A stretch of 64,000 nt of DNA, taken from Sulfolobus sp. A20. Its GTDB lineage: Archaea; Thermoproteota; Thermoprotei_A; Sulfolobales; Sulfolobaceae. This document shows positions 27,534 to 36,012 of the stretch, piece by piece (positions within the stretch are counted from its first letter, which is position 1; every line of letters begins with the position of its first letter). The translations under genes and the position numbers were made by a program. Below the pieces are notes generated by a model. That model was given only the letters and a program-made list of their open reading frames with translations, searched no databases and had not been told where the DNA came from. The DNA is taken from positions 620,001 to 684,000 of the forward strand of contig NZ_CP017006.1 in the NCBI RefSeq assembly GCF_001719125.1, written 5' to 3'.

Positions 27534-28106
27534 ATGAATGTTAAAGACATTTTTACGACTCCATCCTTTTTATTAATGCTATTAATATTTATTGGTTTCG
27601 CTATCGGTTTTACAATATCTCTAATAAATACAAATTATCTATATTATATAGAACAACTGAATTATTTGGTGATTCATGGTTATTATTATGAGTTAATCAC
27701 ATCAATTTTCGTAACAAGTAGTGTTGTTGACTTTGTATTTAATTTTTTATCAATGTATATAATATATTTGATCTTCGGATCAAGAGCTAAGAGAAATGAA
27801 TACGGAATTTTTCTCTTCTCAGGAATATTAGGCAATATATTTACTGTGTTTTTTTATGGTCCATTTACCTTGTCTTCAGGTGCTTCAGGGGGAATTTTTG
27901 GTATATTAGCTTATTACACGTTTTATGACTTTATAAGCGGGGGAAATTTGGGAGTTTATGGGTTAATATTTCTAATAGCGGTTTTCGGTATCAGTGACAT
28001 TTTCTTTCCTAATGTAAACGTTTACGCTCACGTTGGCGGTATTATAGGAGGTATTATATATGCTGCTGGTTATTATCTTTTAAAGCATTCTAGGAAAGTT
28101 AATTAA
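27534..28106 (+). CDS. Rhomboid-family intramembrane serine protease
   Basis: 190 residues from ATG 27534, which has a GGTGA Shine-Dalgarno about 6 nt upstream; the frame is open further upstream (27426) only by overlapping the preceding gene. Six hydrophobic helices are visible. The catalytic Ser motif SSGASGGIFG (about residue 118) and the partner His in NVYAHVGGIIGG (about 165) form the rhomboid dyad. Substrate unknown. Neighbour to a site-2 protease. Confidence 0.82.
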   Translation: MNVKDIFTTPSFLLMLLIFIGFAIGFTISLINTNYLYYIEQLNYLVIHGYYYELITSIFVTSSVVDFVFNFLSMYIIYLIFGSRAKRNEYGIFLFSGILGNIFTVFFYGPFTLSSGASGGIFGILAYYTFYDFISGGNLGVYGLIFLIAVFGISDIFFPNVNVYAHVGGIIGGIIYAAGYYLLKHSRKVN

Positions 28107-28107
28107 C

Positions 28108-28269
28108 ATGATATTAGTTGAGGAGATCTTATTAATAATAGGCTTCGTTATGTTGCCTTACGGTATATACGAAATCATAAAGAGCGAAGCGGATAAGACA
28201 GTTAAGATGATATTATTAGGTGTTTCAGTAGGCTTATTTATCTTAGAAACTATCATATCATTGACTTAA
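28108..28269 (+). CDS. Small membrane protein, 53 aa
   Basis: ATG two bases after the rhomboid stop and TAA directly abutting the next ATG (28270), so it is packed into the operon. Two hydrophobic helices (VEEILLIIGFVMLPYGIYEI and MILLGVSVGLFILETIISL) flank a charged turn KSEADKTVK. No family recognised; a small membrane partner of the upstream proteases is conceivable but unproven. Confidence 0.6.
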   Translation: MILVEEILLIIGFVMLPYGIYEIIKSEADKTVKMILLGVSVGLFILETIISLT

Positions 28270-28833
28270 ATGATAATGCTAATAACCGGAACCCCTGGTG
28301 TAGGAAAGAGCTTAGTCTCCTCAAAGCTTAGAGAAATTTTTAAATGTGAATATTTAAATGTATCGCGATTTGTAGTAGAGAGAAAATTATATACTGAATT
28401 TGATGAGATTAGTCAAAGTTATGTTATAGATGAGGAAAAAGTTAAGGAAGAACTCAGAAAGTTTTTGGAAAAGCAGACTAATGTAATAATTGAGACTATT
28501 TATCCATCGTTAATTCCTAAAGCTGATCTAGTAGTAGTCTTAAGGAGAAATCCCTTAAAGTTATACAGAGAGTTAAAGGATAGGGGTTGGAGTGAGCTAA
28601 AAATAGCGGAGAACGTGGAAGCTGAGATATTAGGAGTTACAGCAGAAGAGGCAAAACAGAATTTCGAAAACGTATGTGAAATAGATACGACAAATAATAA
28701 CGTAGAACAAATTGTAAATAAAATTATAAATAAAGTCTGTGATAGGGACGTAGATTGGCTAAATAATTCTGAAGTGCAAGATCTTTTAATAAATTTAGAT
28801 AATATTATTAGCTCCCACGAGAATAATATCTAG
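28270..28833 (+). CDS. AK6/Fap7-type adenylate kinase, ribosome biogenesis
   Basis: 187 residues. The P-loop [14 protein letters not shown] (about residues 6-19), a short AMP-site region, and [35 protein letters not shown] (read in pieces: LRRNP at about 96) are typical of the AK6/Fap7/hCINAP family. Archaeal members bind ribosomal protein uS11 and act in final 30S maturation, with weak adenylate kinase and ATPase activity. The gene directly abuts both neighbours, implying one operon with the Mrp ATPase. Confidence 0.83.
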   Translation: MIMLITGTPGVGKSLVSSKLREIFKCEYLNVSRFVVERKLYTEFDEISQSYVIDEEKVKEELRKFLEKQTNVIIETIYPSLIPKADLVVVLRRNPLKLYRELKDRGWSELKIAENVEAEILGVTAEEAKQNFENVCEIDTTNNNVEQIVNKIINKVCDRDVDWLNNSEVQDLLINLDNIISSHENNI

Positions 28834-29724
28834 ATGAGTGATAACCCATTTAGAATTCAAAGCCCTCAACCGCAGAGACAGCCAAGAGATTTGAGGAAAG
28901 CGGCCCCTCAAGTTCAAGCAGCTGATTTAAAAGTACAAATGAAATTAAAAAGCATAAAATACAAGATTGGCGTAGTTAGTGGTAAAGGTGGTGTGGGAAA
29001 ATCTTTTGTTTCCTCTAATTTAGCCATGGCATTGGCAGCAAGTGGTAGAAAAGTTGGAATAGTTGATGTAGATTTTCACGGTCCCTCAGTTCCTAAAATG
29101 TTAGGTGTTAGGGGACAGATGTTAACGGCTGATGATAAAGGTATTAACCCAGTAATAGGACCATTTGGAATAAAAGTCGTATCGATAGATTTTCTCTTAC
29201 CTAGAGATGACACTCCAGTAGTGTGGAGGGGCGCAATAAAACATACCGCAATAAAGCAATTTTTAGGTGATGTTAATTGGGGAGAATTAGATTATTTAAT
29301 AATCGATATGCCTCCCGGAACTGGAGATGAGGCACTCTCTGTAGCACAACTGGTCACTGGCTTGACTGGTTTTATAATTGTTACAATACCATCTGAGGTC
29401 TCAACACTTGCAGTGAGAAAATCAATAAATTTTGCTAGAACTGTCAATAGTAAAATTTTAGGAGTAATTGAAAATATGAGCCATTTCGTTTGTCCTTCTG
29501 ATGGTAAACGTTATTATATATTTGGAGAAGGGAAGGGTAAGAAGATGGCTGAGGAAATGGGTGTAGATCTATTAGGGCAAATACCATTAGATCCAGTTAT
29601 TGCCGAGGCAAACGATCTAGGTGAGCCTTTCTTCTTAAAGTACCCCGATTCTCCAGCCTCTAAAGAGTTCTTAAGCGTTGCTGATAAACTAATTAAGATA
29701 CTCGAACATAATAATAATTCTTAA
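28834..29724 (+). CDS. mrp: Mrp/Nbp35-type Fe-S cluster carrier ATPase
   Basis: 296 residues. Deviant Walker A SGKGGVGKSFVSS (about residues 49-61), VDVDFHGPSVPKM (switch I), LIIDMPPGTGDEALS (Walker B area), and GVIENMSHFVCPSDG. Mrp proteins bind a bridging 4Fe-4S cluster at a CxxC between protomers; here only the single Cys in FVCPSD is visible and the canonical second Cys is Asp or absent, so cluster binding is not assured. The first 35 residues are a Pro/Gln-rich tail. Starts directly after the AK6 stop. Confidence 0.83.
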   Translation: MSDNPFRIQSPQPQRQPRDLRKAAPQVQAADLKVQMKLKSIKYKIGVVSGKGGVGKSFVSSNLAMALAASGRKVGIVDVDFHGPSVPKMLGVRGQMLTADDKGINPVIGPFGIKVVSIDFLLPRDDTPVVWRGAIKHTAIKQFLGDVNWGELDYLIIDMPPGTGDEALSVAQLVTGLTGFIIVTIPSEVSTLAVRKSINFARTVNSKILGVIENMSHFVCPSDGKRYYIFGEGKGKKMAEEMGVDLLGQIPLDPVIAEANDLGEPFFLKYPDSPASKEFLSVADKLIKILEHNNNS

Positions 29725-29930
29725 GCGTTTTTAAGCCTAAAATAGAATTTTTTCTCCTCATAAACTGGATACTTCTCCACTACCCCTTCTCTGACAAGTT
29801 CAGCCAAAGCACTTCTAAATTCGATTAAATTTATTCCTTCATTTATTAGCTCGTCTCTTAACTGCGTAGATGTCATATCACCCTTTGACAATAATTCCAA
29901 AATCTTCTTCTTTAACACTTCTCTAGACAT
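29721..29930 (-). CDS. Small winged-helix DNA-binding protein
   Basis: 69 residues: helices KKKILELLSKGDM, STQLRDELINEG and IEFRSALAELVREG, then a wing VVEKYPVYEEKKFYFRL. This is a minimal winged helix-turn-helix without an effector domain, probably a small regulator or nucleoid-type protein. Its 3' end overlaps mrp by 4 bp, tail to tail. Targets unknown. Confidence 0.7.
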   Translation of the reverse strand: MSREVLKKKILELLSKGDMTSTQLRDELINEGINLIEFRSALAELVREGVVEKYPVYEEKKFYFRLKNA

Positions 29931-30025
29931 AATACTATGATTGTATATTCAAATAAAAATTTAAGGGACCTTGAAGGAAAAATTTAAAAATAAAAATATA
30001 TTAAATAAAGATTGGTGAAAGTTTA

Positions 30026-30373
30026 ATGAGTATTGAAATTAGCGAAAAAAGTTTTTTATTGAGAAGATTCTTGATGGTAGCTTATGCTCTGTCAGAAGCT
30101 GATATAGAAGTTTTCATGAAGATAATAAGAAGCACCGACGGAAAGAATGTCGACGATATAGCAGGAGAATTAGGAATAAGTAAAAGCAGGGCAAGTTTAA
30201 TATTGAAAAAACTCTCTGATGTTGGATTAATAGAAAAAGAGAAAAGTAATGTTAGCAGAGGCGGAAGACCTAAGTATATGTATCGTGTAAACAAAGACGA
30301 AATAAGGAATAAGCTGAGTAAAAAAGCTGAAGAGGTTTGCAAAGATTTACAGTCCATTATATCTTCTTTGTAA
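30026..30373 (+). CDS. Winged-helix transcription regulator
   Basis: 115 residues. The HTH ([31 protein letters not shown], about residues 48-78 in pieces) is followed by a wing with [11 protein letters not shown] and a C-terminal helix that may dimerise. It resembles TrmB/MarR/Lrs14-type archaeal regulators in size. A GGTGA ribosome site lies about 8 nt before the ATG, so the mRNA has a leader; AT-rich TATA candidates are at 29990-30005. The 3' end overlaps the MTHFS-like gene by 27 bp. Confidence 0.72.
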   Translation: MSIEISEKSFLLRRFLMVAYALSEADIEVFMKIIRSTDGKNVDDIAGELGISKSRASLILKKLSDVGLIEKEKSNVSRGGRPKYMYRVNKDEIRNKLSKKAEEVCKDLQSIISSL

Positions 30374-31063
30374 ATATTCTTTTAAATAAGGAGTAGATTG
30401 AATTTTTTCTTTTGTTAAGAATTCTATATACAGACCTCTTGGTTTTTCTCTCCTTCTATTGACTCTTATAATTGTTGTAGGAGTTGCAATTATATCTACT
30501 GGTACGTCAAAAGGCTCTATCGGTATTTCCTTCACTATTTGAATATCGTGTACAGTAGTAGCAATTGGTGTGTTTTCACCTACTTTTCCAAGCTCTCTTA
30601 GAATAGCAAACTCAAGCTCACTATATCCCTCTCCTTTCCCTACCCTATCTCCGCTTAGTGTAACTGCTACAGAACCCACTACTACTAAATCTATTTTATC
30701 TAGTTCTTCTATGTTAACCTTTATTCCATATTTACTAAATCCACTAATCCTAGAAGCCTCCGAGTAATTAGATATGCGCTTAGGGTCGAGTAAATAAAAA
30801 TCTCCTCTTAGTCTAGGCGTAGGAACTAGTACCTTTTTACCCATCCTTAACGCAAATTCCCTCACTTTATACTGTGGAGAGTCAGGGTTTACCTTAATGA
30901 TCTCAGCTTTTTTAAATTCTTCAGTCTCAGCCAATTTTTTTGCAGCAATTTCAGCACCTTTAAAATTAGGTATCCTCCCGAAAACTGGTCTCGGAAATGA
31001 AGCTATATTAGTCTCCTCCAATTTTTTCCAAACTAAATTCCTTATATCTTGCTTAGATAACAT
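30347..31063 (-). CDS. 5-formyltetrahydrofolate cyclo-ligase (MTHFS) family protein
   Basis: About 238 residues from ATG 31063; two upstream in-frame starts would overlap the LysE gene more deeply, and GAGG sits about 8 nt before 31063. The family signatures are the basic N-terminal helix ([15 protein letters not shown]), [31 protein letters not shown] (the conserved GxGxGYxD-like block, here GKGEGYSE), and VHDIQIV. MTHFS makes methenyl-THF from 5-formyl-THF; in archaea with modified pterins the real substrate may differ. Coupled to the upstream exporter by 11 bp overlap. Confidence 0.75.
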   Translation of the reverse strand: MLSKQDIRNLVWKKLEETNIASFPRPVFGRIPNFKGAEIAAKKLAETEEFKKAEIIKVNPDSPQYKVREFALRMGKKVLVPTPRLRGDFYLLDPKRISNYSEASRISGFSKYGIKVNIEELDKIDLVVVGSVAVTLSGDRVGKGEGYSELEFAILRELGKVGENTPIATTVHDIQIVKEIPIEPFDVPVDIIATPTTIIRVNRRREKPRGLYIEFLTKEKIQSTPYLKEYLQRRYNGL

Positions 31064-31616
31064 GAATAATTCCCTCATATATAAGATATATCCCAAATAC
31101 TAATAATATTGAAGATGATATAATTTTTACATATTTTATGTACTTTAATCCTACTAAGTTTATCAGTCGAGGAAAACTAAATATCCAAATTACTATTCCC
31201 AAAAAGAATCCAGGTATTATTGAGATGGATAAAGATCTTATCATGGAAATCCCAACTGTGACCCACCAACTTATCTGATAAGGATTTGATAATCCCATTA
31301 ACAATCCAATGAAATAGTTTCCCCTTACTGAACTGGAAGGCATTTTAGATCTTAGAGTAGCGTACGAAAGATATAGCATAAACGCTCCACCTATTAAATA
31401 CAGTGGCATTAACACATAATTCGGGATAAAACCTTGAATAAAGAATACTATCCAAAAGAAGATGAAGTCGGCAGTCATAGCACCCGCTCCAACACTACTC
31501 CCATGAAGCCATGATTTAGTAGCTTCGTTAGCTATCATAGCGTTAACTGGACCAGGCGGAGCAGCCATGGATAAGCCCAATACTATGCCAAGCCCTAAGT
31601 ATACAAGCAAGTCCAT
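31053..31616 (-). CDS. LysE/RhtB-family amino acid exporter
   Basis: 187 residues with six hydrophobic helices. The N-terminal motif [19 protein letters not shown] (about residues 14-32) is the LysE family signature (PGP followed by a small-residue helix). Members export amino acids or small metabolites. It is the first gene of a two-gene unit with the MTHFS-like protein. Confidence 0.8.
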   Translation of the reverse strand: MDLLVYLGLGIVLGLSMAAPPGPVNAMIANEATKSWLHGSSVGAGAMTADFIFFWIVFFIQGFIPNYVLMPLYLIGGAFMLYLSYATLRSKMPSSSVRGNYFIGLLMGLSNPYQISWWVTVGISMIRSLSISIIPGFFLGIVIWIFSFPRLINLVGLKYIKYVKIISSSILLVFGIYLIYEGIIHVI

Positions 31617-31916
31617 TAAAAATCATTAATTCAAGACAACTATAAATCTTGTTAGCTTGTATTATAAGTAATAATTGATAAGTATTTACGTATATACTCT
31701 CTGCTATAATAAATAAATCTCACTAAAATTTTACAGTTGAACTCGTCTGATTGCTTTATAAGTCTTTAACAAATGATACTATAACAAACTTATTTAATGT
31801 TATCTATTTTTCCTAAGAGTTTTCTATTAAATATGATATTCATGTAGAATTAAGTAGTAATATTAAAGGCGGATTTTGGAAAAGATTAATATATTTCATC
31901 TAATACCTTATTACCC
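31617..31916. other. Divergent intergenic region, 300 bp
   Basis: AT-rich spacer between the lysE-like and triple-HTH genes. A TATA element (GATTAATATATT, about 31884-31895) lies 27 bp before the ATG at 31917. I see no small gene, tRNA, C/D boxes or clear repeats in the remainder. Confidence 0.4.
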
Positions 31917-32372
31917 ATGGTTGAAGATGAGGAGTTGTTATATAAGGCTAAGAAGATGTATGAGGAGGGCTTAAGTATTAGGCAAATAGCCTCACAATTA
32001 GGCTTAAGTTACTCTAAGGTGAGAAGATTATTAATTAAAGCGCAAGTAAATTTTAGAGGGAAGATCCCTAATGATTTAGTGAAGAAGATTATCCAGTTAG
32101 CTTCGCAAGGATATAGTGCTAACCGGATTAGTAGGGAACTTAATCTCAACTTTAACACTGTTCTAAGAATACTTCGAAAAAACAATTTAGTGAAGAGGAA
32201 AAGAAAGCTAAATAAAGATGAAATAACTAAGATAAAAGAAAAATATGAAAAAGGAGAATCAATTTATAGAATAGCAAAAGACCTAAATATCTCTACAAAT
32301 TTAGTAGTTTATCATTTAAAAAAATTAGGCGTATATAAGCCTATTCATGAATCTTCTGCCACATCTCAGTAG
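31917..32372 (+). CDS. Protein made of three tandem helix-turn-helix units
   Basis: 151 residues with essentially nothing but three resolvase-like HTH repeats: EEGLSIRQIASQLGLSYSKV (about 17-36), SQGYSANRISRELNLNFNTV (about 63-82) and EKGESIYRIAKDLNISTNLV (about 111-130). Spacing is close to 47 residues. Leaderless start with TATA at -27. It may be a DNA-bridging or repressor protein; such arrays also occur at the N-terminus of recombinases, but no catalytic domain is present and there is no sign of truncation. The 3' end overlaps trpS by 32 bp, tail to tail. Confidence 0.75.
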   Translation: MVEDEELLYKAKKMYEEGLSIRQIASQLGLSYSKVRRLLIKAQVNFRGKIPNDLVKKIIQLASQGYSANRISRELNLNFNTVLRILRKNNLVKRKRKLNKDEITKIKEKYEKGESIYRIAKDLNISTNLVVYHLKKLGVYKPIHESSATSQ

Positions 32373-33483
32373 CTAACTTACCATCATATTTAAACACATT
32401 TACTAAATCCTTAGCTTTTTCCCTATTCTGCCTATGCCTTTCTAAAAACTCATTTAACTTCTCAACGAGAATTTGCTTCAATTCACCTGTTAACATTTTA
32501 CCAGACTTGTATTCTTCTCTTATTTCCTCGATTCTTCTATCATCCTCTTCAAAAAAGTAATACAACCATTGAAATGAAACATCAATATCTGGATTTCCTC
32601 CGTATTTCCTATGAAGTTCAATAGTAGGCTGACCGCCAGAAAATGCGTACTTCATGATTTTTCTCTCAACGGTTTTAGGATCATCAGTTAAATAAATAGC
32701 AGATTCTGGTATTGAGGAGCTCATTTTACCTTCTGGACCGGTTAATGGTGGAAGAAACTTACTGTGTATTTGAGCAGCCTTAAAATATCCTAAAGATTCC
32801 GCTATATCCCTCTGAAGCCTCCAATAGGGATCTTGGTCTATACCGGCTGGTATCAAGCATCTTCTCTTCTCAAACATGGTAGGAGCTATTTGTAATGCTG
32901 GATAGAATATTATACCAATGTTGGAAGAGATATCTAGCCCAAAGGTGGCTTTTACCTCAGAGAAGTTCAATTTTTTAGCAATTTTAATCGCTATAGGATA
33001 CATGTTCCTAATATATTCAGTATCTTGAAAAATGAAAGTCCTATCTGGATCAAAGCCTACAGCTATTATGTCTAAAATATTATCATAAGCCCAACTCCTA
33101 GTTTGCTCTAGAGTATAGTCAGCATTCCTCATAAACTTTTCGTCATCAGTAATCTCGATGTAAACGTTCACCTTAAACTTCTCTTGAAGCCATTTAGTGA
33201 ATATAAATGGTATTAAGTGACCAACGTGCATCCCTAAGGATGGAGCTCTTCCAGTATATAGGAAAAATCCCTTCCCATTTTCATAATCATTAAGAATTAA
33301 ATCTAAATCTCTATGGGAGAAAAATATATCTCTCCTCAACATGACGTGTAAACTTCCAACCAAACTCTTTATCCTCTCCTTTAGAGATTCGGTGATCTTT
33401 TGAGTTCCAAATTGAACTATTAGCTTATCATAATCAACCTTACCTTTGACTTCCCATGGAGTAACAACGAATTCGTCTGGCAT
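32341..33483 (-). CDS. trpS: Tryptophanyl-tRNA synthetase
   Basis: 380 residues, typical of archaeal/eukaryotic TrpRS. The HIGH-like signature is GMHVGHL (about residue 83) after GRAPSLG, and the KMSKS loop is GPEGKMSSSIPES (about residue 258). Class I synthetase, charges tRNA-Trp. A TATA element (CTTTTATATT on the minus strand) lies about 28 bp before the ATG at 33483, so it is transcribed alone and leaderless. Confidence 0.93.
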   Translation of the reverse strand: MPDEFVVTPWEVKGKVDYDKLIVQFGTQKITESLKERIKSLVGSLHVMLRRDIFFSHRDLDLILNDYENGKGFFLYTGRAPSLGMHVGHLIPFIFTKWLQEKFKVNVYIEITDDEKFMRNADYTLEQTRSWAYDNILDIIAVGFDPDRTFIFQDTEYIRNMYPIAIKIAKKLNFSEVKATFGLDISSNIGIIFYPALQIAPTMFEKRRCLIPAGIDQDPYWRLQRDIAESLGYFKAAQIHSKFLPPLTGPEGKMSSSIPESAIYLTDDPKTVERKIMKYAFSGGQPTIELHRKYGGNPDIDVSFQWLYYFFEEDDRRIEEIREEYKSGKMLTGELKQILVEKLNEFLERHRQNREKAKDLVNVFKYDGKLATEMWQKIHE

Positions 33484-33543
33484 TATGATAAAAGAAGGAG
33501 TAAAAATATAAAAGGTTAAAATAATAAGAGGAACGAAACCCCT

Positions 33544-34170
33544 TTATGTATTGGATTTGTTGAGTAAAGCAGATCCAGCTGGTAGTTCTGGGAACTTCTC
33601 CTTCATCCTTTGCTCTGCCACTATGGATGCCTCCTCTAATATCTTTCTAGCTTCTGGTGAAGAGGCTGCTGAATATGTTGATAAGCCAGTGAACTCTCCA
33701 GACTCTGTTACTATTTCTTGTAATCCTTCTCCTAAGTCAGCTAATTCGATCGAGACTTCTGGCATTATCCCTCTCAACGTACTCTTAAGCTCATTAACTA
33801 CTCCTAAAACCGGTATTAAATTGACAAATATGTCACCTAGTTCTGAAACTGTCTCTAACCTTAATTCCACTTGCTCTAAGGCAATTTGAGTAGTCAATAG
33901 CTGCTTGGATATCTTCCTTATTTCTGCTACCTCATTAGCATACATAGCAGCTCTTTGTGTATCTTTAGCCATCTGTGCTTCCACTACCCTCTCAAATAGA
34001 ACTTTATCTCTTTCCTGCATCCTACTGATATATGCATCTAATCTACTAATCATTGAACTAATTTTATAGTGAGCTTGAACTAATCTGTATTTAAGTGGCT
34101 CCTTTGAGCCCTTAAACTTATACTTTTCTTCTTTTTCTCCCCATATCTTTTGGAAATCTTTACCAAGCAT
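33544..34170 (-). CDS. cdvB1: ESCRT-III-like cell division protein (CdvB paralogue, CdvB1-like)
   Basis: 208 residues with the Snf7-type core: a basic first helix hairpin ([29 protein letters not shown] in pieces) and acidic later helices, then a C-terminal tail [13 protein letters not shown]. It lacks the winged-helix CdvA-binding extension of true CdvB, so it is one of the short paralogues; from memory of gene neighbourhood and length I favour CdvB1. ESCRT-III filaments constrict the division neck and release vesicles in Sulfolobus. A minus-strand TATA (CTTAAAAAAG) lies about 29 bp upstream. Confidence 0.85.
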   Translation of the reverse strand: MLGKDFQKIWGEKEEKYKFKGSKEPLKYRLVQAHYKISSMISRLDAYISRMQERDKVLFERVVEAQMAKDTQRAAMYANEVAEIRKISKQLLTTQIALEQVELRLETVSELGDIFVNLIPVLGVVNELKSTLRGIMPEVSIELADLGEGLQEIVTESGEFTGLSTYSAASSPEARKILEEASIVAEQRMKEKFPELPAGSALLNKSNT

Positions 34171-34258
34171 GGCTAATATATATCTTACTCACTCTACTTT
34201 TTTAAGGTGAAGGGTAAGGTACTAAGAGTTTAAATCAATCGAATCCAAGATAAGTAAT

Positions 34259-34531
34259 ATGCCTAACGTGTTTATTAGAGAAGATGAAGATCCAGACTAC
34301 GATGTATATATCAGTCAAGATAAGGTAGTAATATACCTAGATCTTAGAGGTAAAGAGGTAACTTATAACAGGATTTTAATTAAATCTGATGGAGAAAAAA
34401 TATATATATTAAATTCCGTAAATAATAGCATTGTTAAAATAATAGCATTACCTACTAGAATTGACTCATCAACGGTCACCTTTAACTACAAAAACGGTAT
34501 ATTTATAATTCAAGGGAATAAAGTAAACTAA
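34259..34531 (+). CDS. Small Hsp20/CS-like beta-sandwich protein
   Basis: 90 residues, nearly all beta strands: YDVYISQDKVVIYLDLRGK, then IKSDGEKIYIL, IIALPTRIDSSTVTFNYKNGIFIIQG. The final LP-x-n-NG(I)F pattern resembles the alpha-crystallin/CS domain (LPxxVD...YxNGVLxI). It lacks the I-x-I tail and long N-terminus of chaperone-active sHSPs. Leaderless: GTTTAAATC lies 27 bp before the ATG. Its stop abuts the alaX start, so they form an operon. Confidence 0.6.
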   Translation: MPNVFIREDEDPDYDVYISQDKVVIYLDLRGKEVTYNRILIKSDGEKIYILNSVNNSIVKIIALPTRIDSSTVTFNYKNGIFIIQGNKVN

Positions 34532-35236
34532 ATGACCGAAGAACTATATCTTAATGATTCATACGTTAAAGAATTCGAAAGTAAGGTCATAAAAATACTT
34601 GATAACTATGTAATTTTAGATAAGACAGCATTCTATCCGGGAGGAGGAGGGTTAGAAAACGACCTAGGTTTTTTAGAAAATAATAAAGGCGAAAAGGTAA
34701 AAGTACTAGAGGTAAAAAAAGAGAATGGAGAAATATTGCATAAGGTTGAATCTAACAAGTTTAATGAAGGCGAATTAGTAAAGGGAGTTATTGATTGGGA
34801 AAGAAGATATAGGATGATGAGACTTCATACTGCCTCTCACATAATTTCTGCTTTAGCCTACGAGAAATTTGGTTCTCTTATAACTGGAGGTCACATAAGC
34901 CCAGAATACGCTAAAGATGATTTTAACGTAGAGGATAAGGCAATACTAATAGAGCTAATAAATGAAGCGAACGAGATTGTTAAAAAGTCAATAGATGTTA
35001 AGGTGTACTTTTTACCTAGAGATGAAGCATTAATGATTCCAGCAATAGTAAAACTAGCTGGGAGGAACCCTCCAGAAATTCCTATATGGAGAATAGTTGA
35101 AATACCAGGCATTGATATACAAGCTGATGGAGGACCCCACGTTAAAAATACTAGAGAAATAGGAGAAATTGTTTTATTAAAAGTAGAAAATAAAGGAAAA
35201 GGTAGAAAGAGGGTCTATTACACTGTAAAGCCCTAA
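34532..35236 (+). CDS. alaX: AlaX-type alanyl-tRNA editing protein
   Basis: 234 residues: a small beta domain (YPGGGGLENDLG, about 35) and the editing domain with HTASH (about residues 95-99) and DIQADGGPHVKNT (about 195-207). AlaX removes Ser or Gly from misacylated tRNA-Ala. The canonical zinc-site motif is C-GGTHV; here the Cys position is Asp and Thr is Pro (DGGPHV). The Asp is, I believe, seen in other archaeal AlaX-M proteins; the Pro is less usual. Directly follows the Hsp20-like gene. Confidence 0.85.
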   Translation: MTEELYLNDSYVKEFESKVIKILDNYVILDKTAFYPGGGGLENDLGFLENNKGEKVKVLEVKKENGEILHKVESNKFNEGELVKGVIDWERRYRMMRLHTASHIISALAYEKFGSLITGGHISPEYAKDDFNVEDKAILIELINEANEIVKKSIDVKVYFLPRDEALMIPAIVKLAGRNPPEIPIWRIVEIPGIDIQADGGPHVKNTREIGEIVLLKVENKGKGRKRVYYTVKP

Positions 35237-35673
35237 GCCCAAACGTATTTATATGAAGTGATGAATCTTACTAGAAAGCCTGCTAATATTCCTAAAAAAT
35301 TAGTTAAAATTAATGTATTTGCTGAAATTTGTTTTACAAAGAATATAATAGTTAAAACTTGAGAAAGGGAGGTATAGTGTAGCATATATATCAATAACAC
35401 TAACGCAACTACGTACTGAATTACGTTGCCTAAATAAGAAGAACCATGAAACTTCACCATTCTCTTGATAAACGTTCCAACTCTTTTATCACGAAATGTC
35501 CAAATATCATTCAAGAAGAAATTAAAAATTAAAGATAGTTCTATGCCTAATGCTAAGGCTATTGAGATAGGGATAACCTTAGAAGCGTAAACGTAAATAC
35601 CCTCATTCACTACAGTTCCCAAAGCGCCAACTACAGCGAATTTCAACAGCTTATTAAATACTACCTTCTCCAC
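35233..35673 (-). CDS. GtrA-family membrane protein
   Basis: 146 residues, four hydrophobic helices. KLLKFAVVGALGTVVNEGIY near the N-terminus and FNFFLNDIWTFRD after helix 2 (the conserved N-x-x-WTF) are typical of GtrA/DPMS-linked proteins, thought to help move polyprenyl-linked sugars across membranes. No glycosyltransferase is adjacent. The 3' end overlaps alaX by 4 bp, tail to tail. Confidence 0.8.
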   Translation of the reverse strand: MEKVVFNKLLKFAVVGALGTVVNEGIYVYASKVIPISIALALGIELSLIFNFFLNDIWTFRDKRVGTFIKRMVKFHGSSYLGNVIQYVVALVLLIYMLHYTSLSQVLTIIFFVKQISANTLILTNFLGILAGFLVRFITSYKYVWA

Positions 35674-36012
35674 GCTTTAACTGTGTCTTTTACAAAAAAT
35701 AAATATTTGCATCACCAGCTAAGACCTTATTGAAATTCTCATATAGTTAATTTATGTCCTTATCATACTCTAAAAAGCTATGAACATAGAGAATTATCTG
35801 TGACAAAGGAAAGATAAGCCTCACCTTTTAGGGCAGGGAGGAGGTCAGATGCAATATCTAATGTAAAAAATCTATATACCTAAAACTAAAAAGATCCGGC
35901 TATTTCATTAAATTAACTAAATAGTCTTCAATCAAGAGGAAAAAGTTAAAGATTTCTTGAAAATTGTCATTCTCACTTTCTCCTCAATTACAAAGGAATG
36001 AAGCCTCACGAT
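35674..36012. other. Intergenic region with a possible IS200/IS605-type end remnant
   Basis: 339 bp without genes. At about 35812-35848 the sequence AGCCTCACC-TTTTA-GGGCAGGGAGGAGG is G/C-rich against an AT background and partly self-complementary, reminiscent of the subterminal hairpin at ends of IS200/IS605 elements in Sulfolobales. No TnpA/TnpB coding remains are seen. It may instead be a fossil or an unrelated structured transcript end. Confidence 0.3.
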
